Origin: an uncultured Actinomycetes bacterium
GTDB taxonomy: Bacteria > Actinomycetota > Coriobacteriia > Coriobacteriales > Atopobiaceae
Assembly (NCBI GenBank): GCA_900314685.1
Contig: OMWE01000010.1
Span: 1 to 64,000, forward strand
Length of the DNA stretch: 64,000 bases
Direction: 5' to 3'
Made by a program: the position numbers and the translations under genes. The notes beneath the pieces were generated by a model. That model was not told the DNA's origin, did no database searches, and worked only from the letters and a program-made list of their open reading frames with translations. Positions 9,490 to 17,943 of the stretch are shown here, piece by piece. Each line of letters begins with the position of its first letter. Positions within the stretch are counted from its first letter, which is position 1.

Positions 9490-10116
9490 TCACGCGCCCA
9501 GGCGCAGCCAGGCATCCGCAAGAATCTGGGCATGGTCGAAGGCGAGGCCCTCACCTGCCACATCCGTCGCGCGCAGCGTGCCCGTGATTGGCGCGGCGGC
9601 CGGGATAAAGGACGCAGCCAGCTTCTCGGTGCCCGAAGTGAAGGTCAGGCGGGTGCGCCCGTCTTGCTCCACTGCCGCCACATCGAACCACTGCGCCTTG
9701 GCCGCGTCGTCGCCCGCGTGCACGGTGACGCCCTTGTCGTCCAGCGCGACGAAGGCGTAGGAAATCGTCCAACCGCGCGGGTCACGGCCGGGCGTGGAGA
9801 AGAGCGCGACCGGCTCCAGCGCAAGGCCCTCGACACCCGTCTCCTCGGCCAGCTCGCGCGCCGCCGCCTGGTCGGCCGTCTCACCCGGCGAGACGAAGCC
9901 GCCCGGCGTAGCCCAGCAGCCCAGGTAGGGGTGGCCGCCACGCTCCACGAGCAGGACCTGCAGGCGGTCGGCCGAGTCACCCTCCCCCACGCGCCGGAAG
10001 ACGCAGATGTCAGCCGTGAGCGACGGCTGGGGATAGTTCTTGGGCGAGTACGCCGCCAGGAACTCCTCCTCGGTCAGACCCTTCTTGTCTTTCATGCCCG
10101 GTACCCTCGATGGCAT
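9490..10116 (-). CDS. Nudix hydrolase
   Basis: A 208-residue Nudix protein. The Nudix box is GGFVSPGETADQAAARELAEETGV, shortened here to GGFVSPGE...RELAEETGV, near residues 76-98. Members hydrolyse nucleoside diphosphates linked to another moiety; the N-terminal extension and C-terminal domain resemble ADP-ribose/NADH-type or NrtR-like sensors, but no DNA-binding domain is evident. The start at 10116 follows AGGGGAG; an internal ATG at 10095 is a weaker choice. The stop TGA lies in a degenerate REP copy (CTGTCACGCG). Confidence 0.88.
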   Translation of the reverse strand: MPSRVPGMKDKKGLTEEEFLAAYSPKNYPQPSLTADICVFRRVGEGDSADRLQVLLVERGGHPYLGCWATPGGFVSPGETADQAAARELAEETGVEGLALEPVALFSTPGRDPRGWTISYAFVALDDKGVTVHAGDDAAKAQWFDVAAVEQDGRTRLTFTSGTEKLAASFIPAAAPITGTLRATDVAGEGLAFDHAQILADAWLRLGA

Positions 10117-10359
10117 CGTTACTCCCCTCTATCGGTTAAGAATCAAACTGCAAGCGAGAAGCTGTTGGTGGGACGCCCCACCGACAACGTATCCGAGCGA
10201 CGGTTATTCGAGCGGTGGGATGTCGAAAGCGTCCGAGCCGTCTGCGCCCGCTCTCAAGCAGCGTACGACCCTATCCTACTTCCTGCGCGCGTAGGGCGTT
10301 GAGCAAGAGTTTTCGTAGCCGCGGGGAAACCAGGGCGAGCATCCGACGCTCCCGACTCT

Positions 10360-10440
10360 GGCGTCGATCCCTCGCTTCTTGGCGTCGGACGTCCTCGCCT
10401 TTGTGGTCGGATACCCTTGCTCTTGGGGTCGGACACCCTC
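10360..10440. repeat. Degenerate 21-22 base direct repeats, 4 units
   Basis: Four imperfect units begin with a GTCGGA-like core at 10363, 10384, 10406 and 10428, followed by a pyrimidine-rich CCCTCGC-like half. The spacing is 21-22 bases. They belong to the 836-base gap between the Nudix and ogt genes (10117-10952), which holds no convincing gene. Confidence 0.6.
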
Positions 10441-10506
10441 GCCGCTCGGTACCGCGCGATTCCGTCGCCCCGTAATGCGTTCCCTCCACCCAGAAGCATG
10501 GCACAA

Positions 10507-10778
10507 GTACGCGGATTAGGACTCCGGGTACGCAATTTAGGACTCTGAGTGCGCTGTTTAGGACACTGAGTACGCATCGCTGACTCTATCTCGGTGCAGT
10601 CAGCCTCATTTCACAGATAGCTCGCGTGGTTCCACTTTGAAAAATCGCAGGTAGATGTCTTGCGACCATAAGGTTGCAATCCTGATATACCTGAGCTACC
10701 AAGCCCCGTGCGCACTGGGTGTCCTAACCCGCGTTCTCGGAGTCCTAAACTGCGTACTCGGAGTCCTAATCTGCGTTC
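10507..10778. repeat. Inverted pair of 21-base repeat arrays (3 + 3 units)
   Basis: Array A has units at 10507-10527, 10528-10548 and 10549-10569 with consensus GTACGC..TTTAGGACTC. Array B has units at 10716-10736, 10737-10757 and 10758-10778 in the opposite orientation (GAGTCCTAA..TGCGTAC). Both have an exact 21-base period. The 146 bases between them show no gene. Transcribed as RNA the two arrays could fold into a stem of about 63 bases. Confidence 0.9.
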
Positions 10779-10952
10779 TCGTAAAAGGCTTCCCTCGCGT
10801 CAACCCACAAACTCGCACTCGACCAAGGCCACCCGCAGATGTTCGGCCCGCGTAAGTCCGCCGAATTAGCCCGCGTACACGACTACAGAGAGCGTCCGGC
10901 TCTCACGACGCCGCAATAAGACACAGCCAAGACCAGCAACTCCTTCGAGTGA

Positions 10953-11546
10953 CTACCGGGCAAGCTTGAGGCCGTCCAGCGCGACACCCTCGAGCGTGAG
11001 CAGGGCGACCTTGCGAGGCAGGCCGCCGTCATAACCGGTGAGATAACCGCTGGCGCCGACCACGCGGTGACAAGGGATGATGATGTTCACGGGATTGCGG
11101 CCGACTGCGCCGCCTGTCGCGCGGGCCGACATGCGCTGCTTGCCGAGGCGCGCCGCCACACGTTTGCCCAGCTCGCCGTAGGTAGTCGTCTGGCCAAAGG
11201 GAATGAGGCGCAGCTCGGCCCAGACCGCCTCCTGAAAGGGCGTCCCGCGCAGGCAGAAGGTCAGCTCGTCCGGCGCAGGCCGCTCCCCCGCGAAGTAGCG
11301 ATCCAGCCAATCACGCACCTGCGCCAGATGAGCAGCCGCGGGCGTAGTCGCGGCGGCACCATCCAGCTCCTCGGTGGCAACCCGCCTCGCATGCGGCAGC
11401 TCCGTCTGGCAGGTACCACCGTAATGCACCTGGTCGTGGTACCAGAGACCGCAGACCCCCTCGTCGCAAGCAGCGACCAGAACCTCTTCCAGCGGCGTGC
11501 TCAAGACGACCGTGGTGAGCATGCGAGGCTTTTTATCGGCGGGCAT
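10953..11546 (-). CDS. ogt: Methylated-DNA--protein-cysteine S-methyltransferase
   Basis: This 197-residue suicide enzyme transfers the alkyl group from O6-alkylguanine in DNA to its own cysteine. The active-site motif is IIIPCHRVVGASG near residue 155, with the acceptor Cys in PCHR. The helix-turn-helix segment FGQTTTYGELGKRVA precedes it, and the C-terminal YLTGYDGGLPRKVALLTLE is typical. It lies downstream of, and in the same direction as, the Ada/AlkA fusion gene, with two REP elements between, so the two probably form a DNA-alkylation repair unit. Confidence 0.95.
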   Translation of the reverse strand: MPADKKPRMLTTVVLSTPLEEVLVAACDEGVCGLWYHDQVHYGGTCQTELPHARRVATEELDGAAATTPAAAHLAQVRDWLDRYFAGERPAPDELTFCLRGTPFQEAVWAELRLIPFGQTTTYGELGKRVAARLGKQRMSARATGGAVGRNPVNIIIPCHRVVGASGYLTGYDGGLPRKVALLTLEGVALDGLKLAR

Positions 11547-11576
11547 AGGATCTCCTTGCTATTCGATACTTCATGT

Positions 11577-11628
11577 GTGTCGCTCCCCCGTCACCTGTCA
11601 CTGTGTCGCTCCCCCGTCCCCTGTCACG
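11577..11628. repeat. REP-like palindromic repeats, 2 copies
   Basis: Two direct copies, each running from GTGTCGC to CTGTCAC around a C-rich centre, fill the gap between the Ada/AlkA stop and the ogt start. A hairpin here could lower ogt expression relative to the upstream gene or protect the upstream mRNA end. Confidence 0.8.
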
Positions 11629-11633
11629 AGCGC

Positions 11634-13229
11634 CTACTCGATGTTCCACAGGTTGAGCGTGGCGTACGCGCGCCAGGGGCTCCAGGCGCGGGCGTATTCC
11701 TGGATCTGCTTGGGCGTGCGCGGCGCCAGGACCTTCCGGACGCCCAGGTCGGTCGCCGGGAACGCATCCGTCCAGCTCAGCATGCGCATGGCCAGGTAGT
11801 TTGCCGTCCAGTCGCCGATACCGTGCATCTGCAGCAGGCGCCGCATCTGCTCCTGCGGGTCGACGCCAAAGGCGGTCGTGATGCTCCCGTCGACGAACCC
11901 CTCCGCCAGCTCACGAATCGTACGCTGGCGCTGGCGCGTGACGCCCAACCGGCCGAGCGTTTCGCCCAAATCGTCTCCCAGCGCGAGTATCCGTTCCGCC
12001 GTAGAAAAGACACGCCCCACGCCCTCAATCGGCGTCTCGACCGGCGTGCCCAGCTCGCTCGCTAGGCGTCCCGCCAGCGTCGTCGCCGCCTTGACGGAGA
12101 TCTGCTGGCCGAGGATCGCCCTCACGGCCATCTCGAAGGGCTCGAAACACCCCAGCACTCGCAGCCCTGCAATGGGAAGACGGACATCCAGCTCGGCCAT
12201 CCCTGCGAGATGCCGCTCGATGGCCTCCGGTTGACAGCGTAGGTCGAAGAGGTCTTTGACCCGGCAGATGACCTGCGGCAGGACGGGCGCCAGGGTATCC
12301 GACGCTTCGAGCACGAGTGCGTCCCGCCGCGGATGGTGCGTCACGCGTATCCAGCCCACGGCAGTGCCTCCTCCGTGCGTCGGCATCCGCACAGCCCGCG
12401 CATACGAGCCGCCCTTGCCGCTACCGTCCTCGCGGCTGCCGTCACTGCTGCCGCTGCCGCCCACGCCCTTGCCGCCGCTGCCTACCCCGCGGACCCTGCC
12501 GTCCTCGCGCGCGGGCAGCTCCACCGCCTCGACACCGGGAATCGCCCTCGGCCCGAGAAAGGCCAGAATGCGGTCCCACGCGTACGGCGGCCGATAGCCG
12601 AGCGTCACGCGAATCGCGCCTGCATCCCCCGCAGTTGCAGCCGCGCCTGCCTTGCCCTTCCCTGCCTGCTTGCGCAGGGCCGTCGGCGGCATGCGGTACT
12701 GTGCGGCGAAGGCATCGTTGAAGCGACGCACACTCCCGAATCCGCACGCCCGCGCGACCTCCGCCACGGGGACGGTGGTGTCGGTCAGGAGGTTCTTGGC
12801 CAGTAGGAGCCGGCAGGTCTGCAGGTACTGCTGGGGCGTCACGTGGTATTCCTGCTCGAACGCGCGGCGCACGTGGCGACTCGTATAGCCCAGCCGGTCG
12901 GAAAGCTCCTCCAGGCTGCCGATGCCCGCCGGGTCGTCTTCGATAGCGCGGGCCGCACGCTGCGCCAGGGACGCCACGGCGTCCGTCGGCGAGAGGCCCG
13001 GCGCAGTCTCGGGCCGGCACTGGAGGCAGGGCCGGTAGCCCGCCGCCTCCGCCTCGGCCGCCGTGCGAAAGAACGTGCAGTTCTCGGGCTTGGGCACCTT
13101 GGAGTGGCAGGTAGGCCGACAGTAGATGCGCGTGGAAGACACGCCCACGAAGAAGCGCCCGTCGAACCGCGCATCGCGCGTGACCAGCGCCGCATAGCAG
13201 GCCTGGGGGTCGAGTGGCTTTTCCGTCAT
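11634..13229 (-). CDS. Ada-type regulator fused to AlkA DNA-3-methyladenine glycosylase
   Basis: A 531-residue fusion. Residues about 1-80 form an Ada metal-binding domain (YCRPTC...CLQC cysteines; the first Cys accepts methyl groups from phosphotriesters). Residues about 85-190 form an AraC-type helix-turn-helix domain. The C-terminal half is AlkA: the N-terminal AlkA fold, then HhH-GPD (MHGIGDWTANYLAMR...FPATDLGVR with the catalytic Asp). A Gly/Ser-rich low-complexity insert (about residues 250-280) lies inside the AlkA part. It has no MGMT domain; that activity is supplied by ogt downstream. I chose ATG 13229 because it follows GAGGAGG; a 22-residue longer frame is less likely. Confidence 0.93.
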   Translation of the reverse strand: MTEKPLDPQACYAALVTRDARFDGRFFVGVSSTRIYCRPTCHSKVPKPENCTFFRTAAEAEAAGYRPCLQCRPETAPGLSPTDAVASLAQRAARAIEDDPAGIGSLEELSDRLGYTSRHVRRAFEQEYHVTPQQYLQTCRLLLAKNLLTDTTVPVAEVARACGFGSVRRFNDAFAAQYRMPPTALRKQAGKGKAGAAATAGDAGAIRVTLGYRPPYAWDRILAFLGPRAIPGVEAVELPAREDGRVRGVGSGGKGVGGSGSSDGSREDGSGKGGSYARAVRMPTHGGGTAVGWIRVTHHPRRDALVLEASDTLAPVLPQVICRVKDLFDLRCQPEAIERHLAGMAELDVRLPIAGLRVLGCFEPFEMAVRAILGQQISVKAATTLAGRLASELGTPVETPIEGVGRVFSTAERILALGDDLGETLGRLGVTRQRQRTIRELAEGFVDGSITTAFGVDPQEQMRRLLQMHGIGDWTANYLAMRMLSWTDAFPATDLGVRKVLAPRTPKQIQEYARAWSPWRAYATLNLWNIE

Positions 13230-13368
13230 GGCCCTCCTCATACGAAACGGTCTTTGCGCCGCGATAGCAAAACGGTCCCTGCGCCGCATTGGCACAGGAA
13301 CCGTTGTATCAGCTATGGCGCGCGGAATTAGCCATTTTCGGACATCGAATCAAATCTCCAGCCAGCTA

Positions 13369-13459
13369 TGTCAATCCCCGGTCACGGGTCCGCTACGTGT
13401 CAATCCCCCGTCACCCGTCATGCGCGGCGTGTCACTCCCCCGTCCCCTGTCACGCGTGA
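13369..13459. repeat. REP-like palindromic repeats, 3 copies (one degenerate)
   Basis: A degenerate copy (13369-13395) is followed by two better ones (about 13395-13424 and 13427-13456). They lie between the 5' end of the Ada/AlkA gene and the 3' end of the hydrolase gene, immediately after the hydrolase stop. Confidence 0.8.
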
Positions 13460-13463
13460 CCGG

Positions 13464-14465
13464 CTACGCCAGATACTGCGCGAAGAAGGACTCAATCTTG
13501 TCCCAGGGGATGAAGTCGCCCTCGCCGCCGTCGTAGAGGTCACAGTGGGTGGCGCCCGGCACGATGTAGAGCTCCTTGTTGTCCGGGTTCACGGAGCCGT
13601 CCATCATGTCCGCGAAGGCATCCTTGCCGAAGTAGAGGCTGTGGGCCTTTTCGCCGTGGATCACAAGGACGGCGTTCTCGATCTCGTTGGTGTAGCGCAG
13701 GAAGCGCGCGTTGGCGTAGGCGATGGTGCCCGTCACGTTCCAGCCCTCGTTGGAATTGAGCGAACGGGGGTGGTAGCCGCGGCTGGTCTTGTAGTATGCG
13801 GAGTACTGCTGCACGAAGACGGGCGTGTCCGCGGGCGCCGGGTAGTCCAGGCAGCCGCCGGCGCGCTTGTGCTCGCCCGCGTACTCGGCCGTGCGGACGG
13901 CGGCCAGGGCCTTGCGGGCGGCGATGCGCTTGTCGGCCGCGTCGTCGGCGTCGAAGTAGCCGTTGCCGTTGATGCGGGTCATGTCGTACATGGTGGAGAC
14001 GAGCGTTGCCTTGATGCGGGGGTCGGCCGCCGCAGCGTTGAGCGCGATTCCGCCCCAGCCGCAGATGCCCACGATACCCACGCGGTCGGGGTCGACGTCA
14101 GTACGGTTGGAGAGGTAGTCCACCGCGGCCATGAAGTCCTCGGTATTTATGTCGGGGGATGCCACGTAGCGGGCCGCGCCGCCCGACTCGCCCGTGAAGC
14201 TGGGATCGAAGGCGATGGTCAGGTAGCCCGCCTCAGCCAGGTGCTGAGCGTACAGGCCGCTGGCCTGCTCCTTTACGGCGCCGAAAGGCCCGCTCACCGC
14301 GAGGGCGGCTAGGCGCGCATCCGCCGGCGCGTCCTTGGGACGGTAGAGGTCCGCCGCCAGCGTGATGCCGTAGAGATTCTCGAAGGTGACCTTCTCGTGG
14401 TCGACCTTGTCCGACTGCGGGAAGGTCTTGTCCCACTCCTGGGTGAGCTTCAGCTGCTCCATCAT
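13464..14465 (-). CDS. Alpha/beta hydrolase with Cys at the nucleophile elbow
   Basis: A 333-residue alpha/beta hydrolase related to the YcjY/dienelactone hydrolase group. The nucleophile elbow reads GICGWGG near residue 145, so cysteine replaces the usual serine, as in dienelactone hydrolases. A likely catalytic Asp or Glu is near VLVIHGEKAHS, and the catalytic His is in PGATHCDLYDG. No signal peptide is seen, so it is cytoplasmic. Substrate is unknown. It is monocistronic. Confidence 0.88.
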   Translation of the reverse strand: MMEQLKLTQEWDKTFPQSDKVDHEKVTFENLYGITLAADLYRPKDAPADARLAALAVSGPFGAVKEQASGLYAQHLAEAGYLTIAFDPSFTGESGGAARYVASPDINTEDFMAAVDYLSNRTDVDPDRVGIVGICGWGGIALNAAAADPRIKATLVSTMYDMTRINGNGYFDADDAADKRIAARKALAAVRTAEYAGEHKRAGGCLDYPAPADTPVFVQQYSAYYKTSRGYHPRSLNSNEGWNVTGTIAYANARFLRYTNEIENAVLVIHGEKAHSLYFGKDAFADMMDGSVNPDNKELYIVPGATHCDLYDGGEGDFIPWDKIESFFAQYLA

Positions 14466-14636
14466 CTGTCTCCTCGTAACGATGCATACAAAACTACATC
14501 ACGCCAAACGTTGTCGTGCCGGCTGACGTCACACAAGCCTGTGTCACACCCATAGTGTGCCAGCAATTTCAGATATATTCCAATACTTATTTAGGCGTAT
14601 CAGCTATGCCTACAAGGCATTATTGATAACGCGCTG

Positions 14637-14664
14637 TGTGTCAATCCCCCGTCACCTGTCACGC
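14637..14664. repeat. REP-like palindromic repeat, single copy
   Basis: One copy from GTGTCAA to CTGTCACGCG lies in the 461-base gap between the hydrolase and the LytTR gene. The rest of the gap holds a C8 run (14765-14772), a perfect inverted repeat at 14773-14793 and the palindromes described separately. Confidence 0.8.
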
Positions 14665-14772
14665 GCCCGGCCGCCTCCACACGAAGCTAGAAGGGCTGGC
14701 CGCCTAGCGGAATTGTTTGACCACTAGACGGGGTCCACTTCACTTCATGCAACGTTGACTCGCTCCCCCCCC

Positions 14773-14860
14773 GCGATAAGATTTGATTATCGCTGCATCT
14801 TCTGAGTAGCTCACTCTTTGTACAATAATGGACAAGTTGTCCCTAATAATGTTGCGCAAC
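14773..14860. promoter_or_regulatory. Three palindromes upstream of the LytTR gene
   Basis: A perfect inverted repeat GCGATAA-N7-TTATCGC spans 14773-14793. A second palindrome, GGACAA-G-TTGTCC, spans 14830-14842. The perfect ten-base palindrome GTTGCGCAAC spans 14851-14860. They lie 67-150 bases before the LytTR start and look like operator sites or transcript hairpins. Which protein binds them cannot be told. Confidence 0.5.
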
Positions 14861-14926
14861 AAAATCGCGCCGCCATGTGCGAACCTAATGAGCTGACCGA
14901 CCGGACCACGCGAGAGGAGCCATGCG

Positions 14927-16028
14927 ATGAGCGAGTTCGCCACTCAGTGCCTCGAGCTGAGCGCGTCCATCCTTCGAGCATGCGCTCGCGGGCAACAAGA
15001 GCCCCATCATCTCCGCAGGTCCGCAGATATACGCGTTCTCCCCCGCCCCGAAGGATTCGTCCCTCCCCGCCTCGGGCTCGATCGACGAGCTCTCCGACTG
15101 GCTGCGCCGGCACGTGACCCGATACGACGCCCGTCAGGAGCTCACCCGCATCGCCTACGACGGCACCGGCTTCTGCGTCATCACCGCCTGCCCGCGTGCA
15201 CGGCTGCGCGCCAGCAACTTCCTCGGCGCGGGCCGCGTCTCCCTGCTGCTCACCTACGTGTGGCAGCAGACGGACGGCACCCCGCAGCTCATCCACACGC
15301 ATCTCAGCCTCATCGGCCTCACGCTCGAGACCGCCGAGCCCTACGGCGAGAACATGCTCGTACGTATCCCCGTCTCTCCGACCGATAGCCACACGTCGAT
15401 TCCCGGCGGCTTCGTCTCGCCGAGGGCATCGCGTGGGCAGTCCCGCGACGCAAAGACAAGCAATGCCTCAGCACCCTCCAGCGACGCAAAGACGGACGTT
15501 GTGGCATCGGACACACTGGGCTCACCCGACACGCTGAGCTCGCTTGTTTCGCCGGGCTCACCCGACACGCCGGGCTCGTCAGTCACATCGGGCTCGCCAG
15601 ACTCGTCCGACACGCCCGACGGCGCACCCGCAGGCGCGACCGCCCTCGACCTGCCCTCCAGCACCTATGTCATGCTGCGCGACACCGAGGGCAACGTCTA
15701 TTACACCGATGCGCGCCAGATCATCTACCTGGAGGCCGACCGCAACTACACCATCGTCCACGGCAAGACCACCACCGCCCGCTTCCGCGTCGGCCTCTCG
15801 GCCAAGATGGAGGTCATGCCCGATTTTTTCCTCCGCGTGCACCGCAGCTTCGCCGTCAACGCGCTGGAGGTCAAGACGATGACAGGCAGCGAGATCGTGC
15901 TCACCAACGGCGACAAGATCCCCGTCTCCGGCCGTTCCCGCGCCAGGGTCCGCGAGGAGCTCCACGCCGTCCAAGCCCGTTGGGCCAGCAAGCCCGGCGA
16001 TACCCCCCCGTCTGATTCGGACCAATAG
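14927..16028 (+). CDS. LytTR-domain regulator, apparently frameshifted near its 5' end
   Basis: The frame from ATG 14927 (MSEFATQCLELSASIL) changes at about 14972-14976 (CTT CGA). Dropping one base restores EHALAGNKSPIISAGPQ and a frame that continues to 16028. The long frame carries a non-conserved Ser/Pro/Asp-rich linker (about 15430-15640), then a C-terminal LytTR DNA-binding domain (IIYLEADRNYTIVHGKT...FLRVHRSFAVNALEV). There is no receiver domain. It converges on the pilus operon and could control it, which is inference. The shift could be a mutation, a sequencing error or programmed. GAGAGGAG lies before the ATG. Confidence 0.75.
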
Positions 16029-16144
16029 GCGCGGGTAATCGTGTCACGGGCTACTGCAAGAAGCACAGACCTGTGACGGCTGGTAAGAATTACAAACCTT
16101 CTGAGGCGGACAGTAAAACATCCCAGCTCCAAGAAGACCAGCTA

Positions 16145-16180
16145 CAAGAAGAACGGCGGCCAGCTCAAAGATGACCGCCG
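16145..16180 (-). terminator. Possible terminator of the pilus operon
   Basis: On the minus strand CGGCGG and CCGCCG (16154-16180) form a six-base stem with a 15-base loop, followed by TTCTTCTT. It lies about 80 bases after the last pilus gene. The loop is long, so this is a modest candidate. Confidence 0.35.
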
Positions 16181-16261
16181 CATTCGCTTCGCAATTCGAA
16201 CGCCATACCTGGTTGCGGTTCCGCGTCTGGTTGAGCAGCGCCGCGCCAGTTCGCCCACTCG

Positions 16262-17017
16262 CTACTCCGTAGGCTTATCCTCATGCTTCTTGTGGCGCTT
16301 GAGCCAGAGGCCCAGCGTGATGGCAACGGCCGCGGCCGCCAGCAGGATGCCGGAAAAGACGGCCATGCCCCAGATCGGGTCGCTCGTCTGCGGCAGGCGG
16401 ACGCCAAAGATGGTGCGGCCGGGCTTGGCGGGCTTTTCGGGAGGCACCGTTTCGCCCGTGTAGGTCGGGTCGAACTCGATCCTGTCGGGCTTGGTGCCCT
16501 GATCGTCCTTGACCACGAGGCGCGCCACGTGGATGCCGTCGCCCTCGGCATCGTTCTCGACGGTCACGGACACGCGGTAGGACTTGCCGTCCAGCCACAG
16601 GTGCTCGTCGGAGGCGTCGGTCACGCAGCGCAGCGTGTACTCGTACACGCCGACGGTGTCGAAGGAGATGGCGTCGGCAGCAGCCTCGGCGCGCGTGCGC
16701 AGCGCGATGGCCTTGTCCGCCGTGCCGGTGATGGTGAAGTTGTACACGTCGCCCGTAGCGCCCGCGGGCAGCGGCGCGCCGTTCACAGCCGTCAACTCGT
16801 ACTCAAAGGTGCCGTCCGCCCACGCCTCGGGCACCTGACCCGTCGTGGAGTAGATCTGGTGGATGTCCAGCGCCTCGATGTCCGCCGCCAGCGCGCGCAG
16901 CGGCGCCGCCGCGAAAGCTGCAAGCATCACAAAAGTGGCGCACGCCAGCACGAGCGTACGCAGATGGCGCCCGGCACCGCCCGTCTTATGATCCTGTACC
17001 AATTTCATGTTGCTCAT
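16262..17017 (-). CDS. Minor (basal) pilin with LPQTS-type sorting signal
   Basis: A 251-residue surface protein. It has an N-terminal signal peptide (hydrophobic stretch ending near ALAAD, residue 45), one Spy0128-like pilin domain (YELTAVNGAPLPAG...YEYTLRCV), and a C-terminal sorting region: LPQTSD, a hydrophobic helix and a basic tail. Its place after the sortase matches the base pilin FctB of streptococcal FCT islands, where the LPXTG-like signal lets the housekeeping sortase attach the pilus to the wall. Its start overlaps the sortase stop by four bases. Confidence 0.85.
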   Translation of the reverse strand: MSNMKLVQDHKTGGAGRHLRTLVLACATFVMLAAFAAAPLRALAADIEALDIHQIYSTTGQVPEAWADGTFEYELTAVNGAPLPAGATGDVYNFTITGTADKAIALRTRAEAAADAISFDTVGVYEYTLRCVTDASDEHLWLDGKSYRVSVTVENDAEGDGIHVARLVVKDDQGTKPDRIEFDPTYTGETVPPEKPAKPGRTIFGVRLPQTSDPIWGMAVFSGILLAAAAVAITLGLWLKRHKKHEDKPTE

Positions 17018-17931
17018 AGCTTCCTATTCTTTCGTCCGTTCTTGTTGCTCTTGCGCGGAGCGCCGACCACCCACGCGATCGCGATGAAGACCAGCAGTGC
17101 GATGCCGACCTTTGCCCACAGCGGGAATCCCTCGTCCCGCGTGCCCGCGAGCGTGCGGCTGACCTCCTGCTCCTGGTACGGGTTGTCGTAGGTCTGGTCC
17201 GTGATCTTGGCGAAGACCACGTGCCGCCCGTTGGTGCCGGTGGCGCACGTGCTCAGCACCAGGATGTGGTCCTCGGGGCTGAGCTCGCCCTGCCACACGC
17301 CCGCGTGCTCGCGCACGTAGGCGATGAAGTCCTCCGTGCTGGGGTCCGTGCCCACCGAGGTGCTGTACACCGTCCGGTCGTACGCGTCGGCGTCCATGTA
17401 GGCGACGATCTCGATGCCGTGGTGGGCGCCATCGTAGTAGAGGTCCCCGTGGTTGTGCTGCTCCAGGTACGTGCTCTGCCCGTAGCGGTCCAGATCGCCG
17501 AACATCAACGAGTCTTCCATGTGGTGCCCGTAGATGATCGTGGCGGGCGCGCTGAAGTCGTTCGGCTGGCGGTAGTCGATGAAGAGGGACCCGGAGAGGG
17601 CAAACGCACCCGTCGGATCGGTATTGAGGTACTTCTCGTTGTCCTCGCCCCGGACCACCGGGTAGTCCACGCCCGTGCCGTAGATGGTGAGCCACGCGCA
17701 GACGTCCGGGTTTGTGGCCTGGAGCTCGGAGAAGCCGGGCCCATCCGCATCGGGCTTGTACGACTCGAAGACCTCCGCGGATGCCTCGTCGACCACCCGA
17801 CCGTTGTCCACCAGGACGTAGGCCGAGTAGACGACGATAATCACCACTAGTGACAAGACCAACCCGTCGACCAGCCAATTGGCTAGCCGTATGGCCCCTT
17901 TGGCCAGCCGACGGGTCAGGTCATGCCACAT
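17014..17931 (-). CDS. Class B sortase, pilus-specific
   Basis: A 305-residue membrane transpeptidase. An N-terminal helix (about residues 15-42) and a C-terminal helix flank the catalytic domain. The catalytic triad is visible: His in IIYGHHM, Cys in LVLSTCATG, Arg in NGRHVVFAKI. The class B-like start FSELQATNPDVCAWLTIYGTGVDYPVV is present (key part NPDVCAWLTI). It lies between the major and minor pilin genes and should polymerise the pilus, as SrtC2 (also class B) does in Streptococcus pyogenes. Confidence 0.92.
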   Translation of the reverse strand: MWHDLTRRLAKGAIRLANWLVDGLVLSLVVIIVVYSAYVLVDNGRVVDEASAEVFESYKPDADGPGFSELQATNPDVCAWLTIYGTGVDYPVVRGEDNEKYLNTDPTGAFALSGSLFIDYRQPNDFSAPATIIYGHHMEDSLMFGDLDRYGQSTYLEQHNHGDLYYDGAHHGIEIVAYMDADAYDRTVYSTSVGTDPSTEDFIAYVREHAGVWQGELSPEDHILVLSTCATGTNGRHVVFAKITDQTYDNPYQEQEVSRTLAGTRDEGFPLWAKVGIALLVFIAIAWVVGAPRKSNKNGRKNRKL

Positions 17932-17943
17932 TCCGAGCGAACC

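Noticed and set aside
10254-10577. A minus-strand repeat-protein gene
   Set aside because: The heptapeptide-like pattern follows directly from 21-base DNA repeats, and there is no ribosome site.
10507-10778. A CRISPR array
   Set aside because: Units abut each other with no spacers, the two arrays face each other and no cas gene is present.
14740-14943. A 67-codon minus-strand frame before the LytTR gene
   Set aside because: It overlaps the palindromes and the C8 run, lacks a ribosome site and shows no recognisable domain.
14972-14980. A programmed +1 frameshift like that of prfB
   Set aside because: CTT CGA allows a slip, but there is no in-frame stop at the site and no obvious Shine-Dalgarno-like stimulator; a mutation or sequencing error is simpler. 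Kept only as an alternative in the findings.
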